Part shown: positions 1 through 6,102 of the stretch, piece by piece
Numbering within the stretch: the stretch's first letter is position 1
Layout of the letters: each line of letters starts with the position of its first letter
Assembly (NCBI GenBank): GCA_903838095.1
Contig: CAILXE010000047.1
Span: forward strand, 1 to 9,071
Source of the DNA: an uncultured Chlorobiaceae bacterium
GTDB lineage: Bacteria; Bacteroidota; Chlorobiia; Chlorobiales; Chlorobiaceae
Direction: 5' to 3'
Length of the DNA: 9,071 bases
Notes under the pieces: model-generated
Databases searched by the model: none
Told to the model about the DNA's origin: nothing
The model's input: the letters and a program-made list of their open reading frames with translations, nothing else
Position numbers and translations under genes: made by a program

Positions 1-572
1 ATCTTGATGTTGAACTTGTCGTTGATGCTCTGAGCGGAGCCGAACAGTACGATGCTTTTATTTTGTTCAGTGGAGACAGCGACTTTATTCCTTTGCTGCG
101 GGCGTTAAAAAAGAAGGGAAAAGATGTTATTGTTTATTCTACCCAGGGACTCAGCGCAAGGGAGCTGCTCGAAGAACCAGGTATAGCCTATCATGATCTT
201 GCCCTTCTCAAAGAGCGTATCGAACAAGTCAGATCGATAGAGCCCATGCGTTCAGATGGGGTGGCGGCGGGAGTCGATCAGGACTTTTCGCTTCCTCTTC
301 CCGATATCGGGCAGACTTTTACCGGCAGCGTCCTCAAGGTACAGCCTTACGGGATTTTTCTCAGTAATCCCTTTCATGTAAAATGTCTGCTTCCCCTGAG
401 CTTTCTTGGCATCAGCACATATATCAGTGATCTGACGGCGATTGTGCGCATAACTGATGTTTTTGAGGTGGTGGTTTTCCACGTCAATGCTGATCGTGAT
501 ATTGCTGAGATTACCGTCAAACTTGTGGATAAAAAAATGGCTGACGAGCTGACGTCAAGAATAAAGGGATAG
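1..572 (+). CDS. NYN-domain (LabA/DUF88-type) protein with C-terminal S1-like domain, 5' truncated
   Basis: The open frame begins at base 3, at the window edge, so the true start lies upstream; 189 residues are visible. The fragment opens with DVELVVDAL, then YDAFILFSGDSDFIPLLRAL (acidic SGDSDF at fragment residues 23-28) and KGKDVIVYST. This is the second half of a NYN/PIN-like nuclease fold, with its acidic metal-binding residues. Family knowledge: NYN proteins are predicted metal-dependent ribonucleases. After a polar linker, fragment residues about 103-175 (bases about 309-530) read as an S1/OB-fold: FTGSVLKVQPYGIFL, CLLPLSFLG, then FEVVVFHVNADRDIAEITVKLV. That suggests RNA binding by the same chain. 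The gene converges on the nickel ATPase gene, with only 5 bases between the stops. A TTG at 63 is in frame but lies inside the NYN fold, so it is not the start. The NYN call is firm; the S1 call is good; the substrate is unknown. Confidence 0.85.
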   Translation, partial: LDVELVVDALSGAEQYDAFILFSGDSDFIPLLRALKKKGKDVIVYSTQGLSARELLEEPGIAYHDLALLKERIEQVRSIEPMRSDGVAAGVDQDFSLPLPDIGQTFTGSVLKVQPYGIFLSNPFHVKCLLPLSFLGISTYISDLTAIVRITDVFEVVVFHVNADRDIAEITVKLVDKKMADELTSRIKG

Positions 573-585
573 GTGTTTTATCCCT
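565..585. terminator. Small hairpin spanning two convergent stop codons
   Basis: AGGGATA (565-571) pairs exactly with TATCCCT (579-585) around a 7-base loop. It covers the stop of the NYN gene and the stop of the nickel ATPase gene. It could form in transcripts from either side and act as a minimal bidirectional terminator. No run of T follows on either strand, so intrinsic termination is only a possibility. Confidence 0.3.
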
Positions 586-1312
586 GGAGGCGAAGGGGAA
601 GCTCAAGGTGATTGGCTTCAAGAAGCTCTCTGTTGCCGAGAATTTCTTTTGCCGTACCGTCAGCAGCAATACGGCCCTTGTTCATGATACATACTCTCTG
701 GCAGGTATCCCAGATAAAGTCGAGATCGTGCGAGACTGTTATTGTTGTTTTATTGAATCCGTTGACCCGGTTAATCAGTTTTCTGCGATTGCTCGGGTCA
801 AGATCTGAGGTGGGCTCATCCATGACAATCACTTCAGGGTTCATGACCAGAATTGTCGCCAGTGCGGCAAACCTTTTTTCTCCCTGCGAAAGGTGTGAGG
901 GAGCCTTGTCGCGGAGTTCCCAAAGGTCAAGTTCACGGAGAACCTCCTCAACCCGGGTTGTTATAGCAGCTTTGTTCATGCCGAAATTTTCCGGGCCAAA
1001 GGCAATATCATCATAGAGTCGTGCCGTAAAAAGCTGGTCATCCGGGTTTTGAAAAAGCAGCCCGACCAGTTTATGGATCTGATCCAGACTCTTTTTGTTC
1101 ACGAGAGTATTGCCAATTGATATGCGTCCTGCCTGAGGAAGGTAATAGCCATTCAGATGATTGACCAGTGTCGATTTCCCGGCACCATTTGCTCCGACAA
1201 TACCAGTGGAGCTTCCTTCAGCGATGGCAAGGCTTATATCGTCAAGGGCCTTTGTGCCGTCAGGATAGGAAAAGCTGAGCCCTTCAATGCGGATCATGAT
1301 GCCGGTACTCAT
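578..1312 (-). CDS. cbiO: Nickel/cobalt ECF transporter ATP-binding subunit (NikO/CbiO family)
   Basis: This ABC ATPase (244 residues) powers ECF-type uptake of a transition metal at the cytoplasmic face of the inner membrane. Motifs in order: Walker A GANGAGKST (40-48), Q-loop LLFQNPDDQLF (Gln88), signature LSQGE (141-145), Walker B VIVMDEPTSDLD (161-172) and switch His195 in TVSHD. FQNPDDQLF followed by DDIAFGPEN is typical of CbiO/EcfA proteins. The signature reads LSQGE rather than the common LSGGQ. The start was chosen at 1312, where ATG overlaps the TAA of the T-component gene by one base (TAATG), implying translational coupling; an ATG at 1297 (MIRIEGL) is an alternative. It is last in the M-Q-O series. 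Nickel is inferred from NikR nearby; cobalt cannot be excluded from this protein alone. Confidence 0.9.
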   Translation of the reverse strand: MSTGIMIRIEGLSFSYPDGTKALDDISLAIAEGSSTGIVGANGAGKSTLVNHLNGYYLPQAGRISIGNTLVNKKSLDQIHKLVGLLFQNPDDQLFTARLYDDIAFGPENFGMNKAAITTRVEEVLRELDLWELRDKAPSHLSQGEKRFAALATILVMNPEVIVMDEPTSDLDPSNRRKLINRVNGFNKTTITVSHDLDFIWDTCQRVCIMNKGRIAADGTAKEILGNRELLEANHLELPLRLQG

Positions 1313-2058
1313 TAAAAAATCAGTCGAAGAGCAAGAAAGAGCAGCATCCAGAGGCCAATTGTCAACCATTCTCCGGAGGCAATTTTTTGGGCAGGGCTGC
1401 CTTTTATCTGCATCTGAAATCCCCGTGCATTCATGCTGCGGTAAATCTTTTCAGCACGACTTGTTGTTCTCAACAGCAACGACCCGATCAGTGAGGCTGT
1501 TCGGAAAAGCTCTTTACCCTTTTTGCCGAATGAACGAGTATCCCTTGCCTTCTGCATTGAGAGGGCCTCTTCATGCAGGACTGATCGATAACGCTCAAGA
1601 AGCATCAACTGTGTCATCAGCACCCCGGGCACATGCAGCGCTTCAAGGGCGCGACAGATTCTGTAAAACGGAATGCAGAGTGTGACCGAAAGCATGCCGG
1701 CGACGGAGACCATGGTTTTTGCAATAATGACTATTCCTGACATCATTCCGCCGGTTATGGTTAATCCCGGGAGAGCGAACATCGGTGTTCTGTCGAGAGA
1801 GAGGTTTCCTGCGGCCATAAGCAAAACAAATGGCGAGAGCTGTGCTAGCCGCTTTATGATGACACCTGCCGAAATATTTGCCATTCCGATGAGAAAAGCG
1901 GGAAAGGCGCCAAAAACAAGCACGGCAGAAAGATTGAATTTCGGAATGGAAAGAACAGAGAAAAGAAAAAAAGTTGTAATAATCAGTGCAGACCGGTCGC
2001 TTCCCAGCATAAGAGTTGTGGCGCAACCGTTCCTTTCAATGCTCAATGGTGCAGGCAT
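1312..2058 (-). CDS. cbiQ: Nickel/cobalt ECF transporter transmembrane T component (NikQ/CbiQ family)
   Basis: The 248-residue integral membrane protein links the metal-binding M subunit to the ATPase. Hydrophobic segments lie at about 24-60, 70-85, 95-130 and 232-248. The two coupling motifs of ECF T components are visible in the cytoplasmic part: QKARDTR (169-175) and the better known Ala-Arg-Gly in YRSMNARGF (Ala211-Arg212-Gly213). Length is normal for CbiQ (about 220-270). The start at 2058 has AGGA about nine bases upstream and lies 3 bases after the stop of the M gene. Its stop overlaps the start of the ATPase gene. Both joints point to one operon. The family is certain from the RAEKIYRSMNARGF block; the transported metal is inferred from context. 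Confidence 0.92.
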   Translation of the reverse strand: MPAPLSIERNGCATTLMLGSDRSALIITTFFLFSVLSIPKFNLSAVLVFGAFPAFLIGMANISAGVIIKRLAQLSPFVLLMAAGNLSLDRTPMFALPGLTITGGMMSGIVIIAKTMVSVAGMLSVTLCIPFYRICRALEALHVPGVLMTQLMLLERYRSVLHEEALSMQKARDTRSFGKKGKELFRTASLIGSLLLRTTSRAEKIYRSMNARGFQMQIKGSPAQKIASGEWLTIGLWMLLFLALRLIF

Positions 2059-2061
2059 GCT

Positions 2062-3078
2062 TTATTCCTGGCTTTTTGGTTGCGATTGTTTTTTACCAAG
2101 TACCACCCCGGTGATTCCTGCGGCAACAAGCACCGAAAGAGCGCCGACGATACCAGAAACAGTTGTCCCGACATTGACTGGAGAATCGGCAATAACGGCT
2201 GGTTGTGTGGTGGTTTTGAAGCCGTAATCGGGAAAAAATGCAATCCTGTTCTGAAGCGAAGCAAGTATCTCATGGACAGGGTCACTGATTCTGTGAAGTT
2301 CATCGCTGCCCGTTACTTTAGTCATTGACCATTCAAGCCCGTCAGGATGCGGGGAGGCGAACCATGAGCCGATACCGCCAACCATCAGGGCAGCAATCGT
2401 AAAAGCGGCAAAAATGAAACGAGGAGGGGCTGACAGAGGTTTTCCTGTTAACAGGTGAGGGGCGGTTTTCAATAAAAATGAAAGAATCGCCCAGGTAACC
2501 ACCCCTTCTATCATTCCGATAGCCAGATGAATCGGCAGCATAAAAAGTGCAAAGATGCTGAATGGCAGTTCGCTTATGCCTGAAAGCACGATTTGCAGGA
2601 TGACTGACAATGAACCCATCAGCAGAGCGGCAGCGGCGGCGGTGATGCTGCCCGCAGCAAGTTTTCGAGGAGACGGTGTTGTTCCGGCAAAAAAACGATA
2701 GATAAACGGGTAAGCAATAAATGCCGGAAAAAATGCAAGGTTAAAGATATTGCAGCCCAAAGCCAGCACTCCGCCGTCAGCAAAAAACAGGCACTGAATA
2801 ATGAGCACTGAGGCAAGTGTTATAAATGCCCGGTATGGGCCGAGCAGCACTGTCAGCAGCACTCCTCCCCCCAGGTGTCCACTTGAACCGGTTCCGGGAA
2901 TAGTGAAGTTGATCATCTGTGCGGCAAAGACAAAAGCTCCAAGAACACCCATGAGAGGTGTTTTGACGGGATCATTCTCTTCAGTAATCTTTTTTGCGGA
3001 GTAGCCGATGAACATGCCGCTGACCACCCAGAATGTTCCGCCGACAACCGTTGACAATAGTGCGTCTGCCATGTGCAT
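2062..3078 (-). CDS. cbiM: Nickel/cobalt ECF transporter substrate-specific subunit, CbiM fused to PDGLE/NikN-like domain (NikMN)
   Basis: This 338-residue membrane protein captures the metal ion. The N-terminus MHMADALLS is the CbiM/NikM hallmark. In structurally studied NikM the metal is held by the N-terminal Met-His and a distant His; here His2 and His68 (SSGHLGGG) fit. The conserved ALGxNIFN loop is present as ALGCNIFNL (106-113), with Cys109 where Ala is usual. Several membrane segments fill residues about 5-205. A second part from about 220 holds a membrane segment, PHPDGLEW with the PDGLE motif (245-249), an extracytoplasmic stretch and a final membrane helix (about 303-327): the NikN/CbiN-equivalent PDGLE region fused in one chain. 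The start at 3078 is backed by a strong GAGGGAG ribosome site and by the need for His at position 2. It heads the M-Q-O operon, with a candidate NikR operator upstream. Confidence 0.92.
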   Translation of the reverse strand: MHMADALLSTVVGGTFWVVSGMFIGYSAKKITEENDPVKTPLMGVLGAFVFAAQMINFTIPGTGSSGHLGGGVLLTVLLGPYRAFITLASVLIIQCLFFADGGVLALGCNIFNLAFFPAFIAYPFIYRFFAGTTPSPRKLAAGSITAAAAALLMGSLSVILQIVLSGISELPFSIFALFMLPIHLAIGMIEGVVTWAILSFLLKTAPHLLTGKPLSAPPRFIFAAFTIAALMVGGIGSWFASPHPDGLEWSMTKVTGSDELHRISDPVHEILASLQNRIAFFPDYGFKTTTQPAVIADSPVNVGTTVSGIVGALSVLVAAGITGVVLGKKQSQPKSQE

Positions 3079-3117
3079 AACAGCTCTCCCTCAAATGCTC
3101 GTGTGGCAACAGATACG

Positions 3118-3142
3118 TGCCATGAAAAAAATAATTGTGTTA
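3118..3142 (-). promoter_or_regulatory. Candidate NikR operator A, upstream of nikMN
   Basis: Half-sites TGCCAT (3118-3123) and GTGTTA (3137-3142) flank a 13-base A/T-rich spacer. The layout matches operator B before the barrel gene (TGACAC, 13 bases, GTGCCA), although this copy is the less symmetric. On the - strand a possible promoter, GTGAAT (3151-3156), 17 bases, TATTTT (3128-3133), has its -10 inside the operator, a position suited to repression. The site ends 39 bases before the nikMN start. The assignment to NikR is inference from position and from the matching copy. Confidence 0.45.
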
Positions 3143-3179
3143 GCGGCTACATTCACCCTAACTCATCCCGACAAGGGCA

Positions 3180-4004
3180 TTAAAATCGTGCGGCAAGTCC
3201 AGCGAGCAGGACAGTATCGGTTTCACTCTTGTTGAGTCCCGCCTTGACTCCGACATCAAGATCGAAGTTCTCATAAGCGGAGTAAATCAATCCACCCAGA
3301 AGAAATGCCGGGTTGGTGTCAGAGGCCTTCTCTTTATTGGTCTCTATACCGATGTTCGCGACGGAGCGGAGCTTTTCCGTCAGGTTGAGCTCTCCAGCCA
3401 GAGATGCATGCCAGACATTGTTCCGTGCCGCATTTATATTTTCTTCCATCCTGTATTCCAGGTGTGTGTAACCGAGATTGGCGTGCAAGGCTCCCAGCTT
3501 TCCTTTATGGGTTGCGATTGCCGTCAATCCTTCTGAAATGGCGCCGTTGCCGAGCCCTTTTTCCTCGCTCCCTGAAGGAATCGAAAGGCCTGGCTTCAGG
3601 GCAAGGCTTAGCCCGTTCTCTTCAGGATCAAACAATCTCCATTTGATTTCAATACTCATATCGCAGAAACCATGCTCATTTACTTTGGCCATATTCTCTT
3701 GCGAGATGGTGTATGATTGCCAGGGTATCCCCAACACCAGGTCGATTGTGTCTGTCATTCCAAAGGAGAGCGCGGCGGCCATTTCGCTTGCACTCGTTTT
3801 GGTACTTATTCCACCCTCATTAATCTTGTCAGTTGAAAATGCACTGTTGATTTCAATCTGGAATTTCCCTTTTCCCTGAGTCCCTGTATCATCGGTAATG
3901 AGCGGATGAGCAGCGTCGGCGTTGCAGAAAAAAAGAAGAGAGACGAGGAGAGCTGCAATTTTTTTCAGCATGATCAAAGGTGATTGGAGAGTTGCTGTGG
4001 TCAT
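3180..4004 (-). CDS. Predicted outer-membrane beta-barrel protein (MetA-pathway/"transporter" family), probably nickel-linked
   Basis: The 274-residue protein has a signal peptide: Lys-Lys then LLVSLLFF, with an Ala-x-Ala site before AHPLITDD (cleavage near residue 31). The mature part begins HPLITDDTGTQGKGKFQIEIN, as in barrel proteins of the Phenol_MetA_deg-type family (from memory). It continues as alternating polar/nonpolar strands (AAALSFGMTDTIDLVLGI, HANLGYTHLEY, ASLAGELNLT, LDVGVKAGLN) and ends in Phe, the usual C-terminal signal for outer-membrane barrels. The start at 4004 has AGG six bases upstream; an ATG at 3971 would give a shorter, more canonical signal peptide. It lies between nikR and nikMN, all on one strand, with its own candidate NikR operator, so entry of nickel or a nickel chelate across the outer membrane is a fair inference. 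The family name does not prove the substrate. Confidence 0.75.
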   Translation of the reverse strand: MTTATLQSPLIMLKKIAALLVSLLFFCNADAAHPLITDDTGTQGKGKFQIEINSAFSTDKINEGGISTKTSASEMAAALSFGMTDTIDLVLGIPWQSYTISQENMAKVNEHGFCDMSIEIKWRLFDPEENGLSLALKPGLSIPSGSEEKGLGNGAISEGLTAIATHKGKLGALHANLGYTHLEYRMEENINAARNNVWHASLAGELNLTEKLRSVANIGIETNKEKASDTNPAFLLGGLIYSAYENFDLDVGVKAGLNKSETDTVLLAGLAARF

Positions 4005-4020
4005 CAGATACCTGCCATGA
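4005..4020. repeat. 16-base direct repeat, copy 2 (copy 1 at 3110-3125)
   Basis: cagatacctgccatga here matches cagatacgtgccatga at 3110-3125, with 15 of 16 identical. Each copy touches a candidate NikR operator on the side nearer the downstream gene. The repeat may be part of an extended regulator site or a remnant of duplication of one promoter region. Confidence 0.6.
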
Positions 4021-4042
4021 CACTAAAATAATAATCGTGCCA
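4018..4042 (-). promoter_or_regulatory. Candidate NikR operator B, upstream of the barrel gene
   Basis: TGACAC (4018-4023) and GTGCCA (4037-4042) form an inverted repeat with one mismatch and a 13-base A/T spacer. On the - strand it overlaps a plausible promoter: TTGAAA (-35, 4048-4053), 17-base spacer, TATTTT (-10, 4025-4030). The operator ends 14 bases before the barrel start, just upstream of its ribosome site. Known NikR operators are inverted repeats with spacers from 13/14 bases (Geobacter type) to 16 (E. coli type), so the spacing is compatible, although the half-site letters differ from those models. Confidence 0.5.
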
Positions 4043-4055
4043 CTAATTTTCAAAC

Positions 4056-4079
4056 AGCACTTTTGCTCCGGAAAATGCT
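4056..4079 (-). terminator. Imperfect hairpin just after nikR
   Basis: AGCA (4056-4059) and TTTT (4061-4064) pair with AAAA (4072-4075) and TGCT (4076-4079), with one bulged base and a 7-base loop. It begins 3 bases after the nikR stop. Only a weak T-rich tail (GTTTG) follows on the - strand, so it may slow rather than stop transcription into the barrel gene. Confidence 0.25.
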
Positions 4080-4082
4080 TGC

Positions 4083-4499
4083 CTATGCAGTACCTTCAGC
4101 AGCGGAAGAGATGCTCAGGCTGAGATGCTTGACGCCTACCTGAACCTTGAGGGTTGTTGCAAGTTTTTCAACGCTGGATGAGCTGCCTTTAACGGCAATG
4201 ATTTCAAGACAGTGGTGATGATCCAGATGGACATGCTGGGTTGAAATAATGGTCTCCTGGAAGTCATGCTGGATATCAAGGAGCAGGTTGACTAACTCGC
4301 GCTTGTGATGGTCATACGTCATGACGATCGCTCCTGCAACAGTGCCACCTTCAGTCCACTCTTTTCTTATGAGCTCTTCACGAATGAGATCCCGTATCGC
4401 TTCCGAGCGGCTTTTGTAGCATTGTGTTTCAATATGGCGGTCAAAAGCCTCAATAAGTGTTTTTTCAAGGGAGACGCCAAATCGGTAAAGCTCGCTCAT
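4083..4499 (-). CDS. nikR: Nickel-responsive transcriptional regulator NikR
   Basis: This 138-residue protein is a ribbon-helix-helix repressor that binds DNA when nickel is present. The N-terminal domain (about 1-48) reads LYRFGVSLEKTLIEAFDRHI then SRSEAIRDLIREEL, the standard NikR/CopG fold. The C-terminal ACT-like domain holds the high-affinity nickel ligands: His78, His89, His91 and Cys97 (in HDF, QHVHLDHHHCLEI), equivalent to His76, His87, His89 and Cys95 of E. coli NikR with a +2 shift. All four are kept, so it should sense Ni(II). Length is typical. Ribosome-site complementarity before 4499 is weak. The start lies about 20 bases beyond the terminator of the upstream nfn unit. No operator like A or B is seen in front of it, so it is probably not autoregulated by the same site. 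Likely targets are the barrel gene and the nikMN-Q-O operon just downstream. Confidence 0.96.
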   Translation of the reverse strand: MSELYRFGVSLEKTLIEAFDRHIETQCYKSRSEAIRDLIREELIRKEWTEGGTVAGAIVMTYDHHKRELVNLLLDIQHDFQETIISTQHVHLDHHHCLEIIAVKGSSSSVEKLATTLKVQVGVKHLSLSISSAAEGTA

Positions 4500-4519
4500 T
4501 CGTTGATGTCCGGTTGGTG

Positions 4520-4549
4520 AAAAACAGGGCCAGTAAAGTACATGGCCCT
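4520..4549 (-). terminator. Rho-independent terminator of the nfn unit
   Basis: On the - strand, AGGGCCA (4549-4543) pairs with TGGCCCT (4532-4526). After one bulged base, three more pairs (GTA/TAC) close a tiny loop. TGTTTTTC follows directly (T run at 4524-4520). It begins 13 bases after the stop of the large Nfn subunit gene, so it should separate that unit from nikR. Confidence 0.8.
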
Positions 4550-4562
4550 TGTGGCAGCAGCC

Positions 4563-5990
4563 TTATTTTCCAATCAGTTTTTCATGAATAGAGGCTGCGG
4601 CAGTGCGTCCTGCGCCCATGGCAAGAATAACTGTTGCTCCGCCGGTGACAATATCTCCGCCAGCATAAACATTCTCTTTTGATGTGGCCATCGTGTTGAT
4701 ATCGACCACAATGGTATCACGTCTGCTGACCTCAATATCCGGAGTTGTCTGTTTGATGAGCGGATTGGAGCCATTGCCGATCGAAATAATTGCCATGTCG
4801 ATTGGCAGGATAAATTCCGAGTCTGGTATCGGCACCGGTTTACGTCGTCCTGAGTCGTCCGGTTCACCCAGTTCCATTCTGATGCACTTGACTCCGGTAA
4901 GCCACTGCTGATCATTACCGATAAACTCGACAGGATTCATCAGCAGCATAAATTCAATGCCCTCTTTTTGTGCGTGATGAAGCTCCTCAAGACGGGCAGG
5001 CATTTCAGCTTCAGAGCGGCGATAAACGATATAGGCGTGTTCTGCACCCAGTCTTTTTGCCGTGCGGACGGCATCCAAAGCGGTATTGCCGCCACCGAAC
5101 ACAGCGACGTTCTTCCCCTTGCAGTTGAATACAGGAGTATCATTTGCAGGGAACTGATATGACTTCATCAGGTTTACCCTTGTCAGGAATTCATTGGCGG
5201 AATAAACCCCGAGCAAATTTTCTCCAGGAATGCCCATGAACCATGGCAAACCGGCACCGACACCAATAAATACCGCATCAAAATGCTCTTCATTCAGGAG
5301 TTCGTCCACAGTTATTGATCGACCGGCCACCGCATTCGTGACAAACTCAACACCAAGTTGTTTCAGCCCTTCGATTTCTCCTTTCACAATTGTTTTAGGA
5401 AGGCGGAATTCCGGGATGCCGTAGACAAGCACGCCGCCCAGCTCATGCAGCGCCTCAAACACCGTAACCGCATGGCCCAGTTGAATCAGGTCATTTGCGC
5501 AACTCAGTCCTGCAGGTCCACTGCCGATAACGGCAACTTTTTTGCCGGTTAACGGCTTTACTTCCGGGAGTTCCACATTTCCGCTTTCACGCTCGTAATC
5601 ACCAGCAAACCGTTCCAGGTTGCCGATGGCAACCGATTCATGTTTTTTGGTGAGAATGCACATTTTCTCGCACTGATCTTCCTGCGGACAGACCCTGCCA
5701 CAAATTGCAGGCAACACGTTGTCCTCCTTGATTTTTTTTGCAGCCCCAAGAAAATTTCCCTCGGCAATCATCTTGATGAACTGGTCTATCTTGATATTAA
5801 CCGGGCATCCTTTGATGCAGACAGGATCTTTACACTGAATACATCGCATCGCCTCTTTCTGGGCCAGTTCAGGAGTGTATCCGAGATGCACTTCATTAAA
5901 ATTATGGATACGAACTTCCGGAAGCTGTGCAGGCATTACCTGGCGCGGAATGGCAAGGCGTTCTTTTGTCGTGATATGTTGTGCGTCCAT
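4563..5990 (-). CDS. nfnB: NfnB/SudA-type large subunit of NAD(P)H-ferredoxin oxidoreductase (glutamate synthase small-subunit family)
   Basis: The 475-residue cytoplasmic iron-sulfur flavoprotein belongs to the family named glutamate synthase beta, SudA or NfnB. The N-terminus carries cluster ligands Cys50, Cys53, Cys58, Cys62 (CIQCKDPVCIKGCP) and Cys97, Cys101, Cys107, Cys111 (CGRVCPQEDQCEKMC). An FAD Rossmann motif GSGPAG follows at 156-161 and a second dinucleotide site GGGNTA at 299-304. YRRSEAEMPAR (323-333) fits binding of the NADPH phosphate. NVYAGGDIVTGGATVILAMGAGR (440-462) is the closing FAD loop. With the small-subunit gene upstream and no large glutamate synthase subunit nearby, an Nfn role is likelier than glutamate synthesis: exchange of electrons between ferredoxin, NADH and NADPH, by bifurcation in studied enzymes. 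SudA was also named sulfide dehydrogenase, relevant in a sulfide oxidiser. AAAGAAAGA upstream is an A-rich ribosome site. Confidence 0.9.
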   Translation of the reverse strand: MDAQHITTKERLAIPRQVMPAQLPEVRIHNFNEVHLGYTPELAQKEAMRCIQCKDPVCIKGCPVNIKIDQFIKMIAEGNFLGAAKKIKEDNVLPAICGRVCPQEDQCEKMCILTKKHESVAIGNLERFAGDYERESGNVELPEVKPLTGKKVAVIGSGPAGLSCANDLIQLGHAVTVFEALHELGGVLVYGIPEFRLPKTIVKGEIEGLKQLGVEFVTNAVAGRSITVDELLNEEHFDAVFIGVGAGLPWFMGIPGENLLGVYSANEFLTRVNLMKSYQFPANDTPVFNCKGKNVAVFGGGNTALDAVRTAKRLGAEHAYIVYRRSEAEMPARLEELHHAQKEGIEFMLLMNPVEFIGNDQQWLTGVKCIRMELGEPDDSGRRKPVPIPDSEFILPIDMAIISIGNGSNPLIKQTTPDIEVSRRDTIVVDINTMATSKENVYAGGDIVTGGATVILAMGAGRTAAASIHEKLIGK

Positions 5991-6028
5991 AATAATCTTT
6001 CTTTAAAAAAAGAGAGTTGGGTTATCAG

Positions 6029-6063
6029 AAAAAAGCCATACCCGGCAATAGCAAAGAGGTATG
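6029..6063 (-). terminator. Possible terminator or attenuator between nfnA and nfnB
   Basis: On the - strand, CATACC (6063-6058) can pair with GGTATG (6042-6037) across a 15-base loop, followed after two bases by six T (6034-6029). It lies in the 112-base gap between the subunit genes. The stem is short and the loop long, so it is at best weak; partial read-through control of nfnB, or chance, are both possible. Confidence 0.35.
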
Positions 6064-6102
6064 ACTTTCATTATTTGACAAAGTGACAGTGCCTGGATCG
6101 GC

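Noticed and set aside
1313..1369. Longer reading of the ATPase gene starting at 1369
   Set aside because: The extra 19 residues are not ABC-like and lie inside the T-component coding region; the TAATG overlap at 1312 gives a natural start.
1673..2227. Open frame of 184 codons on the + strand
   Set aside because: It lies opposite the T-component and NikMN genes, which have clear family motifs; its translation has no recognisable domain.
3104..3122. TGGCA-N9-TGCCA inverted repeat near operator A
   Set aside because: It has no counterpart at operator B, so the 13-base-spaced arrangement shared by both promoters is preferred.
5640..6086. Open frame of 148 codons on the + strand over the nfnB start
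   Set aside because: It is a shadow of the conserved Cys-rich N-terminus of NfnB plus the intergenic gap; the translation resembles nothing known to me.
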